38,676 bases of DNA from Candidatus Kuenenia stuttgartensis (GTDB lineage: Bacteria; Planctomycetota; UBA11346), in the NCBI GenBank assembly GCA_945876185.1, contig CAMCMZ010000034.1:1-38676 (forward strand). Reading direction: 5' to 3'. Positions 8,870 to 18,537 of this stretch are shown in pieces (positions within the stretch are counted from its first letter, which is position 1; every line of letters starts with the position of its first letter). A model generated the notes under the pieces. That model had not been told where the DNA came from. It worked only from the letters and a program-made list of their open reading frames with translations, and searched no databases. Both the position numbers and the translations under genes were made by a program.

Positions 8870-11334
8870 TGCCGGGTTTCCTGCTCGGCGACGTCGACGA
8901 TGCGGGCGGTGATCAGGAAGTAGGTCTGGGAATGCTGGTCATAGACGCCGTTGCGGCTGAACAGGCGGCCGAGGAACGGGATGTGGCTCAGGAACGGGAT
9001 GCCGGAATGCGTCCGCTGGGTGCTGCTGTTGTTGTAGCCGCCCAGCATCACGCTGCCGCGGTTGGGCAGGCGGGCGGTGGTCCGCAGCCGGTTGGTGCTG
9101 ACGTTCGGCAATTCGAGCTGGTACGGCCGGTTGCCCAGCACCGCCGACTGGTCGCCGGCATTGATGATGCGCGGGGCGATCAAGGTCTCGAGGAAGTTGC
9201 CATTTAACTCGTTGATGGTTGGCTGCATGTCGACGGTGACGAACTTGCGGTCGGCCGAGACCACCGGTCGCAGGTCGATGGTGGTGCCGAAGTTGAGCAC
9301 CGCGATCTTGGGATCGAAGTTGCCGCCGACGACATCGTAGCTCTGGATGTAGGAGAACTGCTGCAGGAACTGCGCGTTGGCGCGCTGGTTGTTGAAGCAG
9401 GTCACCGAGGGTGCCTGCAGGACGTTGATGTCGACCTCTTCCTCGGACGCGGTCAGGATCCAGTTGACCTGATCGACATTGTAGAAGTTGAACGGGCGGA
9501 GCGAGGATTCCAGGGTCAGGCCGCGGTTGCCCGACGACGGATTGATCGCGCTGTAGCCGTTGCTGTTGGACGGCATGTTGTTGGCCAGGGTGCCGTTGTA
9601 GCTGATCGTGTCGTTCAGACGGGTGTAGCCGTTGCTGGTGCTGGAGCCGAGCAGGCCGACCGGATTGTTGTTCCAGTCGACGCCAATTTCCTCGAAGTAG
9701 CCCTTGCGCACGGCGATCTGGCGGATCTCCATGTTGACCTGGAGCGACCGCCGCGAGCGCATCTCATCCAGCAGCTTCTGGACCTGCTTCTGGACCTCGG
9801 GGTTGTGGCTGACGAACAGCGTCGACGAGGCTCGGATCTCGACCGCCGTGCCCTTGGCGGGATCCCAGGTGCCGGGGGCGATCTCTTTCTGGATGAAGCC
9901 CTGGAGATCAGCCGCGGTCGGCGCGGTCGCGGCGGCGGGATCCGGTGCGCCACCGCCGCCGCCACCACCGCCGAAGCCGGCGAAACCGATGTCGCGGCCG
10001 GGGAAGTCCTTGATCACCATGGTCAGGTCGGTGACGTCGTACATCGCGATGGTCACCGATCCGGCCTGGATCTCGGTGGTGATGTAGATCGCCTGATCCT
10101 GGATCGCCATCTGGAGTTTGGTCAGGTCGAGCACCCAGCGCAGGACGTGGCGCAACTGCATGTCCTTGGCCTGGAGCGTCACCGCAGGCGGGCTGTTCAC
10201 CGTGACCTTGGGATCAATGATGATGTTGAGGCCGCTCACCCGGCGCAGGTAGGTGATGACTTCTTCGAATGGAGTCTCGACGAACGGGACGGACAGGCGT
10301 TGTTCCAGACGGTCGTTGATCGCCTTGCGCCAGGTGTCGACCTGGCTGTCGTCGCCGAGCTTGGCGGCGGAGCGCAGGGCGCGGCGCGACCAGTCCTCAG
10401 GGAAGAGCAGGATCTCGTTCTGGGGGATGAGGGACTTGTGGATCTCTTCATGGACCCGGGTCATCGTTTCGAGGCGGAACTGGGCGGTGTCCTTATCGAA
10501 CAGGTTGTGGCTCTCGCGCCGCGCATCGAGGAAGAGCTGGCGCGCGTCCTCGCGACGGCGGTCGGATTCGTAGGCGTTCCAGGCGTCGACCTCGGCGCGG
10601 CGGAAGTCCTTGCGGGCGTAGGCGGCCTGGGCCCGGCGCAGCAGTTCGTCGACGTTCTTGCGCAGCGCATCGTCGTTGGCGGCTTCGATCAACTGGGCCT
10701 GGACCTTGGCCGTGCGGATAGCCTCTTGGCGCGCCTTGAGACGGGTCATCTCGGCGCGGGCGCGGGCCTCGCGGCGCAGGCCTGCGACCTGGGCGGGAAG
10801 TTTCTCCCAGTCGAAATTGTAGGAACTGGCGCGGATCGCGACCTCGGCGCGGTCGAATTCGAGTTCGGCCCCGAGGTAGTCGCCGGCGGACATCTTCTTT
10901 TCGCCCGCCGCCTTCAAGGCGGCGACACGCACGGCCAATTCCTGCTGCGCGACCGAGGCCTGCTCCTGGGCCGACTGGCCGGTCACCGCCACCGACGGCC
11001 GCCGTTCCCCAAGGACGGCAAGCACCTGCTCGCGCAGCTTCTGCGCCCCGGCGTGCTCGGGATTGAGGCCGATCGCCTTCTGCACCAGCGCCTTCGCCTC
11101 GATCCAGTTGTTCTGATTCGCCTGCGCCTGCGCCGCGACGAACAACGCGTCGGCCTGCACGGCCTGCTGGTTCGCGCTGGTGCCCGGGGTCTCTTGCGCG
11201 CGCGCGAGCTCGTCGGTGACCGACGGCACCGGCGGCTTCACCGGCGGCTGCTCGGCCTCGCCGGCGAACCCGGGGCCGCAGGCGGCGCAGAGGGCGATCA
11301 TCACCGGCATCATGGGGAGCTGGCGGGTGCGCAT
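8866..11334 (-). CDS. TPR-secretin family outer-membrane protein 3 (first gene of secretin operon)
   Basis: 822 aa from the ATG at 11334. This start is chosen because it opens a signal peptide (MRTRQLPMMPVMIALCAACG) and has AAGGA nine to ten bases upstream. The frame stays open to 11559, but that extension is unlike a signal sequence. TPR-like repeats follow (NQNNWIEAKALVQKAIGL; SAGDYLGAELEFDRAE), then charged helices. The STN/N0-like domain has ETPFEEVITYLRR and NIIIDPKVTV; then come YDVTDLTMVIKDFPGRDIG, a Gly/Ala linker and the barrel. The barrel contains ETLIAPRI and LELPNV and closes with SGIPFLSHIPFLGRLFS (~777-793). This is the promoter-proximal gene. Its barrel is the one that matches the insert in the SGNH-like protein at 2389-3528. 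Confidence 0.9.
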   Translation of the reverse strand: MRTRQLPMMPVMIALCAACGPGFAGEAEQPPVKPPVPSVTDELARAQETPGTSANQQAVQADALFVAAQAQANQNNWIEAKALVQKAIGLNPEHAGAQKLREQVLAVLGERRPSVAVTGQSAQEQASVAQQELAVRVAALKAAGEKKMSAGDYLGAELEFDRAEVAIRASSYNFDWEKLPAQVAGLRREARARAEMTRLKARQEAIRTAKVQAQLIEAANDDALRKNVDELLRRAQAAYARKDFRRAEVDAWNAYESDRRREDARQLFLDARRESHNLFDKDTAQFRLETMTRVHEEIHKSLIPQNEILLFPEDWSRRALRSAAKLGDDSQVDTWRKAINDRLEQRLSVPFVETPFEEVITYLRRVSGLNIIIDPKVTVNSPPAVTLQAKDMQLRHVLRWVLDLTKLQMAIQDQAIYITTEIQAGSVTIAMYDVTDLTMVIKDFPGRDIGFAGFGGGGGGGGAPDPAAATAPTAADLQGFIQKEIAPGTWDPAKGTAVEIRASSTLFVSHNPEVQKQVQKLLDEMRSRRSLQVNMEIRQIAVRKGYFEEIGVDWNNNPVGLLGSSTSNGYTRLNDTISYNGTLANNMPSNSNGYSAINPSSGNRGLTLESSLRPFNFYNVDQVNWILTASEEEVDINVLQAPSVTCFNNQRANAQFLQQFSYIQSYDVVGGNFDPKIAVLNFGTTIDLRPVVSADRKFVTVDMQPTINELNGNFLETLIAPRIINAGDQSAVLGNRPYQLELPNVSTNRLRTTARLPNRGSVMLGGYNNSSTQRTHSGIPFLSHIPFLGRLFSRNGVYDQHSQTYFLITARIVDVAEQETRQ

Positions 11335-11690
11335 GGGACGGATTCCTTGGCTCGGGCGCGAAGCAATGGAACTGGCGGCGATCAGGCAAAGCAAAATGGG
11401 GCAAAAAGAGCAGCGAGGCGCAGACACCGTGGCGGCTGGTGTGTTGCGGTCGACATCCGGATCACGGAATGGAGCCCCTCCGGCACCGGACCGGCGCAGC
11501 ATGAGAACGAGGTCGGGGGTTGCAGCCGGGTCGGTGGGACGATGAGCGGGAAGTGTCACTCACATGCAAGCCGCAAGGGAATACCGTTTGTGTACGGACA
11601 GGTGTCTTGCCACCTCTACATGCCTGTCGCAGGCGCGAACCGTGGTGAAGGCTAAGCGGCCCAATGGCCGGACACCTGTCCTAATTTCAG
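11335..11690. repeat. Gap with dispersed repeat 'aagcggcccaat', copy 2, and an inverted repeat
   Basis: No convincing gene lies between the secretin operon start and rsmG. Bases 11652-11690 match the repeat at 2174-2220. Within the same stretch, ggacaggtgtc (11596-11606) and gacacctgtcc (11671-11681) are perfect inverted repeats, and a small hairpin aggtg/cacct follows the first arm. The secretin-operon promoter must lie in 11335-11560, but I could not pick a clear -35/-10 pair. Confidence 0.5.
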
Positions 11691-12445
11691 ATCCGTTCGA
11701 AAGCGACGATCACCCGCTCGGGATCGCCGGGTTCGAGTGCGACCGAGCGCTCACCCAGGGGACGGTAGCCCATGGCCGCGCAGGCCGAACGGGCCTCGGC
11801 GCGCTCCTCGCCGGCGTAGGCCGGACCCTTGTAGACCAGGCAATGTCCGTGCCGGGCCAACAGCGGCGCGGCCTCGGCCAGGACAGCGGCGCAGCGACCC
11901 ATGGCACGCGAGACGACCAACTGGCAGCGGCGGAAGAGATCGGTGGCGGCCGACTTCGTCTGACCCCCACGCAGGTGGCGGGCGGTCAGGCGCGGCAGGC
12001 CGGTCAACCGGGCAGCAGCGGCGAGAAACTCCGCCTTTTTAAGCCGGGCGTCGGCCACCACCCACGGCACCGTTGGGTGCCACAGCGCGAGCGGCAGGCC
12101 GGGGTAGCCCCCGCCGGAACCCAGGTCCAGGCAGGGTTCGCCCTCGCCGAGATGGCGCAGCCGGGTGTCGCCTTCGGCGGCCAGGCTGTCGAGGACGTGC
12201 AGCTTCAGGTACTCGCGCGGCGCGGTGATGGTGGTGAGGTTCAACCAGCGGTTGACCCCGCAGAGGTGCCCGAACAAGGCTTCCAACACCGGGCGATGCG
12301 GACCGGGATCTCTGATCCCGAGCGCCTTGGTGCGGGCCGTGAACCACTGCCAGTCGGGCTCGGGAAAGGCGATCGGCGGATGCAGGGCGGGATCGACCGA
12401 CCCCAGGGACTGGTCGTCGGGATCGGCATCGGCGCGCTTGGGCAT
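11687..12445 (-). CDS. rsmG: 16S rRNA (guanine-527-N7)-methyltransferase RsmG
   Basis: 252 aa from the ATG at 12445. RsmG (GidB) uses S-adenosylmethionine to methylate G527 of 16S rRNA in the cytoplasm. Recognisable parts are NRWLNLTTI, LKLHVLDSLA, the SAM-binding loop LDLGSGGGYPGLPLAL, VVADARLKKAEFL and the VVSRAMG segment. The fold begins about 50 residues in, so the N-terminus carries an acidic, proline-rich extension relative to the ~210-aa family. A TTG at 12502 is an alternative, less likely start. The gene diverges from dnaX. It stands apart from the parA/parB genes that often accompany rsmG. Confidence 0.9.
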   Translation of the reverse strand: MPKRADADPDDQSLGSVDPALHPPIAFPEPDWQWFTARTKALGIRDPGPHRPVLEALFGHLCGVNRWLNLTTITAPREYLKLHVLDSLAAEGDTRLRHLGEGEPCLDLGSGGGYPGLPLALWHPTVPWVVADARLKKAEFLAAAARLTGLPRLTARHLRGGQTKSAATDLFRRCQLVVSRAMGRCAAVLAEAAPLLARHGHCLVYKGPAYAGEERAEARSACAAMGYRPLGERSVALEPGDPERVIVAFERI

Positions 12446-12593
12446 GGCCGGATGCTGCGGCGGAACTCCGGCGGCGAAAGGCCGCGCCACGTCAGCGGGC
12501 AACGGCGGGCAGCGGCGGAGGCGGAGGCGGGAGAAGGCGGACGGCGACGGCCGCGCTCTTGCCCTGTCCGCTGCCGAGGGTCGAATCCCCGGC

Positions 12594-13781
12594 GTGGACT
12601 ACCTCGTCATCGCGCGCAAGTACCGCCCCCAGACCTTCACCGAGGTCGCCGGCCAAGAGGTCGTGGCGCGCACCCTGACCAACGCCATCCGCAAGGGCCG
12701 TTTGGCGCACGCCTACCTTTTCACCGGGCCGCGCGGGGTCGGCAAGACCTCGATGGCGCGCATCCTGGCGAAGGCGCTGAGCTGCACCGGCCCTGACGGC
12801 AGCCGCACCCAGCCCAGCGATGCCCCGTGCGGGGTCTGCGATCACTGCCGTATGATCACCGATTCGACCCACCCCGACGTGGCTGAGATCGACGCCGCGC
12901 GCTTCACCGGCGTCGACGCGATCCGCGATCTCGCCGACGGCGCCGCCTTCGCCCCGGCGCAGGCGCGCTTCCGCATCTTCATCCTCGATGAAGTGCACAT
13001 GCTGTCGACCAGCGCCTGGAACGCGCTGCTGAAAGTGTTGGAGGAACCGCCGCCGCACGTGCGCTTCATCTTCGCCACCACCGAGGTCGACAAGGTGCTG
13101 GAGACCGTGCTCTCGCGCGTGCAGCGCTTTGACTTCCGTCCACTCGACCAGGACGCCATCGTGCGCCGGCTGCGCGAAATCGCTGATAAGGAAGGCGCCA
13201 GCGCCCTGCCCGACAGCGCCCTCAACCGCATTGCCCGCGCCGCCGGCGGCGGCATGCGCGACGCGCAGACCCTGCTCGACCAGCTCATCGCGGTGAGCGA
13301 CGGCGAGCCCGAGGCCGACCTCGACCTGCTCCTGGGCGCCGCCCGCGGCGACGACCTGGTGGCGGTGGCTGACGCGCTGATCGCCGGCACGCCCGCGCCG
13401 GCCCTGGAGGCGCTCGACCGCATCTGCGCCGGCGGCGTCGCGCCCGCGACCTTCATCGAACAACTCGTCGACCACGTCCGCGCCGTGCTGCTCGTCCAGG
13501 CCTGCGGTGCCGCCAGCCCGGCGGTGACCCGCCTCGGCGCCCAGGTCGCCGCCGCCGAGGCGCATGCCAAGCGCATGCCGAGCGAACGCGCCCAGCGCAT
13601 GTGCCAGGTGCTGATCAACGCGCAGCAGCAATTGCGCCACGGCGTCGATCCGCGCCTTCTGGCCGAACTCACCGTGGTGCGCCTGGCCTCGCTCGCCAAC
13701 CTGGTCGACATCGACCAATTGCTGCGCCGGCTCGAACGCCTGGAAGCCGCCCCGCCGGCCGCGCCCCCGCGCCCTCGCTAG
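12594..13781 (+). CDS. dnaX: DNA polymerase III subunit gamma/tau, short (gamma-like) product
   Basis: Clamp-loader ATPase that loads the sliding clamp at the replication fork. It is read from GTG at 12594, which gives the family N-terminus MDYLVIARKYRPQTF; upstream sequence in frame does not look coding. Walker A is GPRGVGKT (45-52); the zinc module uses C64, C79, C82 and C85; ILDEVHMLS is Walker B; FATTEVDKVLETVLSRVQRF is the sensor 1/SRC segment. The frame stops at TAG 13779-13781 after 395 residues, right after a proline-rich run. The tau C-terminal part continues in the -1 frame to 14074. A 10-bp stem-loop begins at the last base of the stop. Either a programmed frameshift, transcriptional slippage or an indel explains this. 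No strong ribosome site precedes the GTG. Confidence 0.9.
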   Translation: MDYLVIARKYRPQTFTEVAGQEVVARTLTNAIRKGRLAHAYLFTGPRGVGKTSMARILAKALSCTGPDGSRTQPSDAPCGVCDHCRMITDSTHPDVAEIDAARFTGVDAIRDLADGAAFAPAQARFRIFILDEVHMLSTSAWNALLKVLEEPPPHVRFIFATTEVDKVLETVLSRVQRFDFRPLDQDAIVRRLREIADKEGASALPDSALNRIARAAGGGMRDAQTLLDQLIAVSDGEPEADLDLLLGAARGDDLVAVADALIAGTPAPALEALDRICAGGVAPATFIEQLVDHVRAVLLVQACGAASPAVTRLGAQVAAAEAHAKRMPSERAQRMCQVLINAQQQLRHGVDPRLLAELTVVRLASLANLVDIDQLLRRLERLEAAPPAAPPRPR

Positions 13782-13814
13782 GGTCGGCGCCTGCGGCGGG
13801 AGCCGCGCCGACCC
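13764..13814 (+). promoter_or_regulatory. Candidate dnaX frameshift signal with stem-loop
   Basis: The zero frame reads GCG-CCC-CCG-CGC-CCT-CGC-TAG (13761-13781). It contains a run of five C (13764-13768) and a CCT (13773-13775) that can re-pair as CCC one base back. The stem arms gggtcggcgc (13781-13790) and gcgccgaccc (13805-13814) are perfectly complementary over 10 bp with a 14-base loop. Position and shape resemble the E. coli dnaX element, but there is no A-AAA-AAG heptamer. One added C in the transcript would also open the tau frame. Confidence 0.5.
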
Positions 13815-14074
13815 CGCCCGCTGCGTTCCTGCCGCCGAGCGTGAGCCCGCTGCCCAGCGTGAGCGCGCCGGCACCGCTACGTCCCTTGGGCCAACCGCTG
13901 GGACCGCTGATTCGGACTCAGACGCTGGATCCCGCCGCCGCCGCTGCACGCGACCGCTACCGCGCCGCCGAGGCCACGCCGCTGGTACAGGATCTGCTCC
14001 GCCGCTTCAACGCCGAAATCGTCACCCGCGAACCGGTCGCGAAGGCGGAATGGGAACGTCGGTTCGGCAGCTGA
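13782..14074 (+). CDS. dnaX: DnaX tau C-terminal extension, -1 frame (partial, needs frameshift)
   Basis: In the frame one base back from dnaX, about 97 further codons run to TGA at 14072-14074. The first part is an Ala/Pro-rich linker (APAPSLGSAPAAGAAPTPP). The end, ATPLVQDLLRRFNAEIVTRE, has the look of the short C-terminal domain of bacterial DnaX (DPLVxxxLxxFxAxIVxV). It has no start codon or ribosome site of its own after the shift point. I infer that it is the tau tail made by frameshifting, or the second half of a gene split by an indel. Confidence 0.6.
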
Positions 14075-14087
14075 GTCGAGCTCCCCA

Positions 14088-14101
14088 GGGCCTGTGGGCC
14101 C
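14088..14101 (+). terminator. Short hairpin after dnaX
   Basis: gggcc (14088-14092) and ggccc (14097-14101) can pair around tgtg, 14 bases past the dnaX tau-frame stop. There is no T run after it. It is a weak candidate terminator. Confidence 0.3.
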
Positions 14102-14209
14102 AGACCCATCCTTGCCCGGAAGGGAGGCGACCTTCATTTCCAGGCCAAAGCTCAGCATCGGTTGCAGAGCACGCCGGCGGCGCCCGAGTGGGCCACCGCC
14201 AGGTGGCGC

Positions 14210-14400
14210 TGGGGATTGGCCATTCGTACGGGCTGATCAGGCGAGCCGGCCAAGGCCGACCATAATTCTCCAGCAATTCATCGTCTTTCCGGCCTTCGCC
14301 GGCTCGCCTCGCGGTCAGCGGCCGGTTGCAAACCGGCGGTCCCAGACGCAAGCGTTTTTGCAGGCTTTTGTAGTTTGACGACGCAAATGGCCAATCCCCA
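14210..14400 (+). mobile_element. MITE-like element, copy 1 (191 bp)
   Basis: Begins tggggattggccatt (14210-14224) and ends with its exact inverse, aatggccaatcccca (14386-14400). The body contains hairpins, including ggccggttgcaaaccggc. The reverse complement of 26004-26195 shares the ends and stretches such as ccggttgcaaaccggcggtc followed by ccca(g)-cgcaagcgtttt. No protein is encoded. Both flanks carry the same 16-bp palindromic sequence ccaccgccaggtggcg (14193-14208 and 14404-14419). The element and its flanks occupy most of the 410-bp gap at 14075-14484, which has no gene. Confidence 0.75.
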
Positions 14401-14484
14401 GGACCACCGCCAGGTGGCGGAGATCGCCGGTACCGGGGCGATCCTGGGCTTGCCCCCCGGCTGATCGCAGGCGATCCTTCGTCC

Positions 14485-15951
<1,467 letters not shown>

Positions 15952-16003
15952 TTGGCCATCAACCCGATTCGACACCAATCACAATATAAGCCAGGGAATT
16001 CCC

Positions 16004-16267
16004 ATGAACGACGGCGCATCTTTCATTTTTCTCGTCATCTTCGCCATCATCATGGTAGGCGTATTCCGTTCGAATCCGGAAGATTTCTTCAAACTTGACA
16101 AGGAAGACTTCGTTCGATTCGTCAACGATCACCATCTGCCAGTCGTGGTCGAACCCCATTGGTGGTCATTCCGCGCCCGTTCCGTCTTCGATGGCAAGAT
16201 GGTTATGACGACCATCAGCACCAAGGATGACCTGAAAAACGTGAAATCCGGGGTCTACACATCCTGA
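16004..16267 (+). CDS. Small single-pass membrane protein, unknown function
   Basis: 87 aa. Residues ~5-21 (GASFIFLVIFAIIMVGVF) form one membrane helix; the rest is soluble and ends with a W-W-S-F and K-M-V-M-T-T-containing segment that looks like a small beta fold. AGGGA six bases before the ATG supports the start. Base composition is less GC-rich than its neighbours, which could mean recent arrival. It lies between the response regulator and glyA without overlap. I do not recognise the family. Confidence 0.6.
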   Translation: MNDGASFIFLVIFAIIMVGVFRSNPEDFFKLDKEDFVRFVNDHHLPVVVEPHWWSFRARSVFDGKMVMTTISTKDDLKNVKSGVYTS

Positions 16268-16354
16268 ACCTTGAGTGGCGTCCCGTTCGCAGCTGGTGAA
16301 CCGAACACCAGGCACCGAACCGTCCAGATGGACTCGTCGCGGCTCCGCCAACCG

Positions 16355-16424
16355 CCCCTTGAGTGCCCGGCACGGCCGCGAGCATTCGCCGTCGCCGTCG
16401 CCGGTGGCGACTGGCGCTCAGGGG
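16355..16424 (+). promoter_or_regulatory. Possible structured glyA leader
   Basis: In the 247-bp gap before glyA, ccccttgagtgcc (16355-16367) can pair with ggcgctcagggg (16413-16424), with one bulged base and one G-U pair, enclosing GC-rich sequence that can fold further. The stem ends about 90 bases before the glyA ATG. It does not match the glycine, THF, SAM or SAH riboswitch cores I know. It may be regulatory or simply GC-rich chance pairing. I see nothing else in the gap. Confidence 0.25.
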
Positions 16425-16514
16425 TATCTCCCCGACGCGGACGACCGCGATGAAGCCACCGGTGCGACGCCGCGCGCCTGGGCATCCCACGCACACCCCT
16501 GCCAAGGAGCCCCC

Positions 16515-17810
16515 ATGGCCTCGTCCGCCCCGCTGTCTTCCACCCTTTCCACCAACCACACCGTGAAGCGCGCCTTGGGCGTCGCCGACCCGGAACTCGC
16601 CGCCATCGTCGCGGCCGAGGAACACCGCCAGCAGTACACCATCGAGCTGATCGCGAGCGAGAACATCGTCTCGACCGCCGTGCTTGAGGCACAGGGCTCG
16701 GTGCTGACCAACAAGTACGCCGAAGGCTACCCCGGGAAGCGCTACTACGGTGGTTGTGAAGAGGTCGACAAGGCCGAGGAACTCGCGATCCGCCGGGCGC
16801 AGCAGCTCTTCAAGACCGACTACGCGGTGAACGTGCAGCCGCATTCCGGTTCGCAGGCGAACATGGCGGTCTACATGGCCGCCGGCCTTGCCAAGGGCGA
16901 CAAGGTGCTGGGCATGTCGCTCGACCACGGCGGGCACCTCACGCACGGCTACAAGCTCAATTTCAGCGGCCTTGACTACACCATCGCGTCCTACGGCGTG
17001 ACCAAGGACGCCCAGGTCATCGACTACGATGAAGTGGCCCGCATCGCCGCCGAGTTCCAGCCCAAGTTGATCATCGCCGGGGCGTCGAACTATTCGCGCA
17101 CCCTCGATTTTCCGCGCTTCGCCGCGATCGCCAAGCAGGTCGGCGCCCTGCTGTTCGTCGACATGGCGCACATCGCCGGCCTGGTCGCCGCCGGTCTGCA
17201 TCCCAGCCCATTCGGCCACGCCGACTTCGTCACCACCACCACCCACAAGACCCTGCGCGGCCCGCGCGGCGGCATGATCTTCAGCCGCAGCCCAGAACAC
17301 GCCAAAAAGGTCAACAGCCGCGTCTTCCCTGGCATCCAGGGCGGGCCGCTGATGCACGTCATCGCCGCCAAGGCGGTCTCCTTCGGCGAAGCCCTGCGCC
17401 CCGAATTCACCGAATACATGGGCCGGGTGAAGGCCAGCTCGGCCGCGATGGCGGACGAGTTCAAGCGCCTGGGCTGGCAGGTGGTTTCCGGCGGCACCGA
17501 CAACCACCTGTTCTCGCTCAACGTCATGTCGAACGGCGTCACCGGCAAGCAGGCCGAGGACAAGCTGCACGAGGTCGGGATCACGGTGAACAAGAACCTG
17601 ATCCCCTTCGACACCCAGCCTGCCCAGGCCGGCAGCGGCATCCGCATCGGCACCCCGGCCGTGTGCAGCCGCGGCTTCGGCGTCCCCGAGGCCGTCGAGA
17701 TCGCCCGCCTGATCGACCAGACGCTCAAGAAGCGCGACGACGCGGCTGCGCTCGCCGACGCCAAGGCCCGCGCGCGGGCGATGTGCGAGCGGTTTCCGAT
17801 CTATCGGTGA
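16515..17810 (+). CDS. glyA: Serine hydroxymethyltransferase
   Basis: 431-aa PLP enzyme that converts serine plus tetrahydrofolate to glycine plus 5,10-methylene-THF, the main cytoplasmic source of one-carbon units. Typical blocks: [50 protein letters not shown], and the PLP-lysine motif [14 protein letters not shown] (Lys ~245). AAGGAG lies five bases before the ATG at 16515; the frame is open further upstream but that part does not resemble SHMT. Full length. Its stop shares one base with the next ATG (TGATG), so it is coupled to the L,D-transpeptidase gene. Confidence 0.97.
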   Translation: MASSAPLSSTLSTNHTVKRALGVADPELAAIVAAEEHRQQYTIELIASENIVSTAVLEAQGSVLTNKYAEGYPGKRYYGGCEEVDKAEELAIRRAQQLFKTDYAVNVQPHSGSQANMAVYMAAGLAKGDKVLGMSLDHGGHLTHGYKLNFSGLDYTIASYGVTKDAQVIDYDEVARIAAEFQPKLIIAGASNYSRTLDFPRFAAIAKQVGALLFVDMAHIAGLVAAGLHPSPFGHADFVTTTTHKTLRGPRGGMIFSRSPEHAKKVNSRVFPGIQGGPLMHVIAAKAVSFGEALRPEFTEYMGRVKASSAAMADEFKRLGWQVVSGGTDNHLFSLNVMSNGVTGKQAEDKLHEVGITVNKNLIPFDTQPAQAGSGIRIGTPAVCSRGFGVPEAVEIARLIDQTLKKRDDAAALADAKARARAMCERFPIYR

Positions 17811-18508
17811 TGGTTCGGATCAATCATCGCACTTGGATCCTCCTGGCGGCTCTCGGTGTTTTCGGTGCCATCGGCTTCTATGTCGCCTATCACCGCGGCC
17901 GCTCCCTCTGGCATCCTCTTTGGGTGCGGCTGGTGAGCGGTTCGTCCCGGGTCGAAGATCGCCTGCGCGAGATCGAGCGCGCCCAGCCGGAGCTGGTCGG
18001 GCAGACGTTCTCCGGGTTGACGCTCATCGCCTACAAGGATCCGGGCGCGTTGGAGGTCTGGCGCGAGGGGCGGTTATGGGAGTCGCATCCCTTCACCGCG
18101 CGTTCCGGCAAACCCGGGCCGAAACGGCAGCAAGGCGACGGCCAGATCCCGGAAGGGATCTACACGGTTGCCGGGTTGAACCCGGACAGCAGCTACCACC
18201 TGTCGCTGCGCGTCTCGTACCCCAATGCCGACGACCAGGAACGCGCCCGCGCCGCCGGCATCGTGGATCCGGGCGGCGACATCTACATCCATGGCAAAGA
18301 TGCCTCGATCGGTTGCATCGCCATCGGCGATCGCGCCATCGAGCGGGTGTTTTACGCGGCGGCAAAATGCGGGGGTACCATCCCGATCGTCATCGCACCA
18401 TGCCGGAATCCGTCACAGGCAGCGACCTATGCCGCCAATCGTGCGCTCTATGATGGCCTCGCGGCGAAGATCGCCGCCCTGACCCGACTCACGCGATCAG
18501 CACCCTGA
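17810..18508 (+). CDS. L,D-transpeptidase family protein (YkuD/YafK-like)
   Basis: 232 aa. A signal anchor spans residues ~8-28 (TWILLAALGVFGAIGFYVAY), so the rest is outside the cytoplasmic membrane. The catalytic motif is HGKDASIGC (161-169), with Cys169 the expected nucleophile; it matches the H-G-x-x-x-S-x-G-C signature. The segment QIPEGIYTV also fits. The short IGC-[IY]A version is closest to the YafK/DpaA branch, whose E. coli member releases lipoprotein from peptidoglycan, so cross-linking and hydrolysis are both possible. The ATG overlaps the glyA stop by one base. dapD follows 29 bp later, which suggests a small cell-wall/DAP cluster. Confidence 0.85.
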   Translation: MVRINHRTWILLAALGVFGAIGFYVAYHRGRSLWHPLWVRLVSGSSRVEDRLREIERAQPELVGQTFSGLTLIAYKDPGALEVWREGRLWESHPFTARSGKPGPKRQQGDGQIPEGIYTVAGLNPDSSYHLSLRVSYPNADDQERARAAGIVDPGGDIYIHGKDASIGCIAIGDRAIERVFYAAAKCGGTIPIVIAPCRNPSQAATYAANRALYDGLAAKIAALTRLTRSAP

Positions 18509-18537
18509 CGCTGCTCCTCCCGCAAGGAATAATTCTC

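Noticed and set aside
8866..11559. Upstream start for secretin 3
   Set aside because: The extra 75 residues would bury the signal peptide; ATG 11334 has a ribosome site and a proper signal sequence.
7169..11655. Plus-strand open frames opposite secretins 2 and 3
   Set aside because: Low-information antisense translations of TPR/secretin genes.
16268..16514. Glycine or THF riboswitch upstream of glyA
   Set aside because: Neither consensus core is visible; only generic GC-rich pairing is present.
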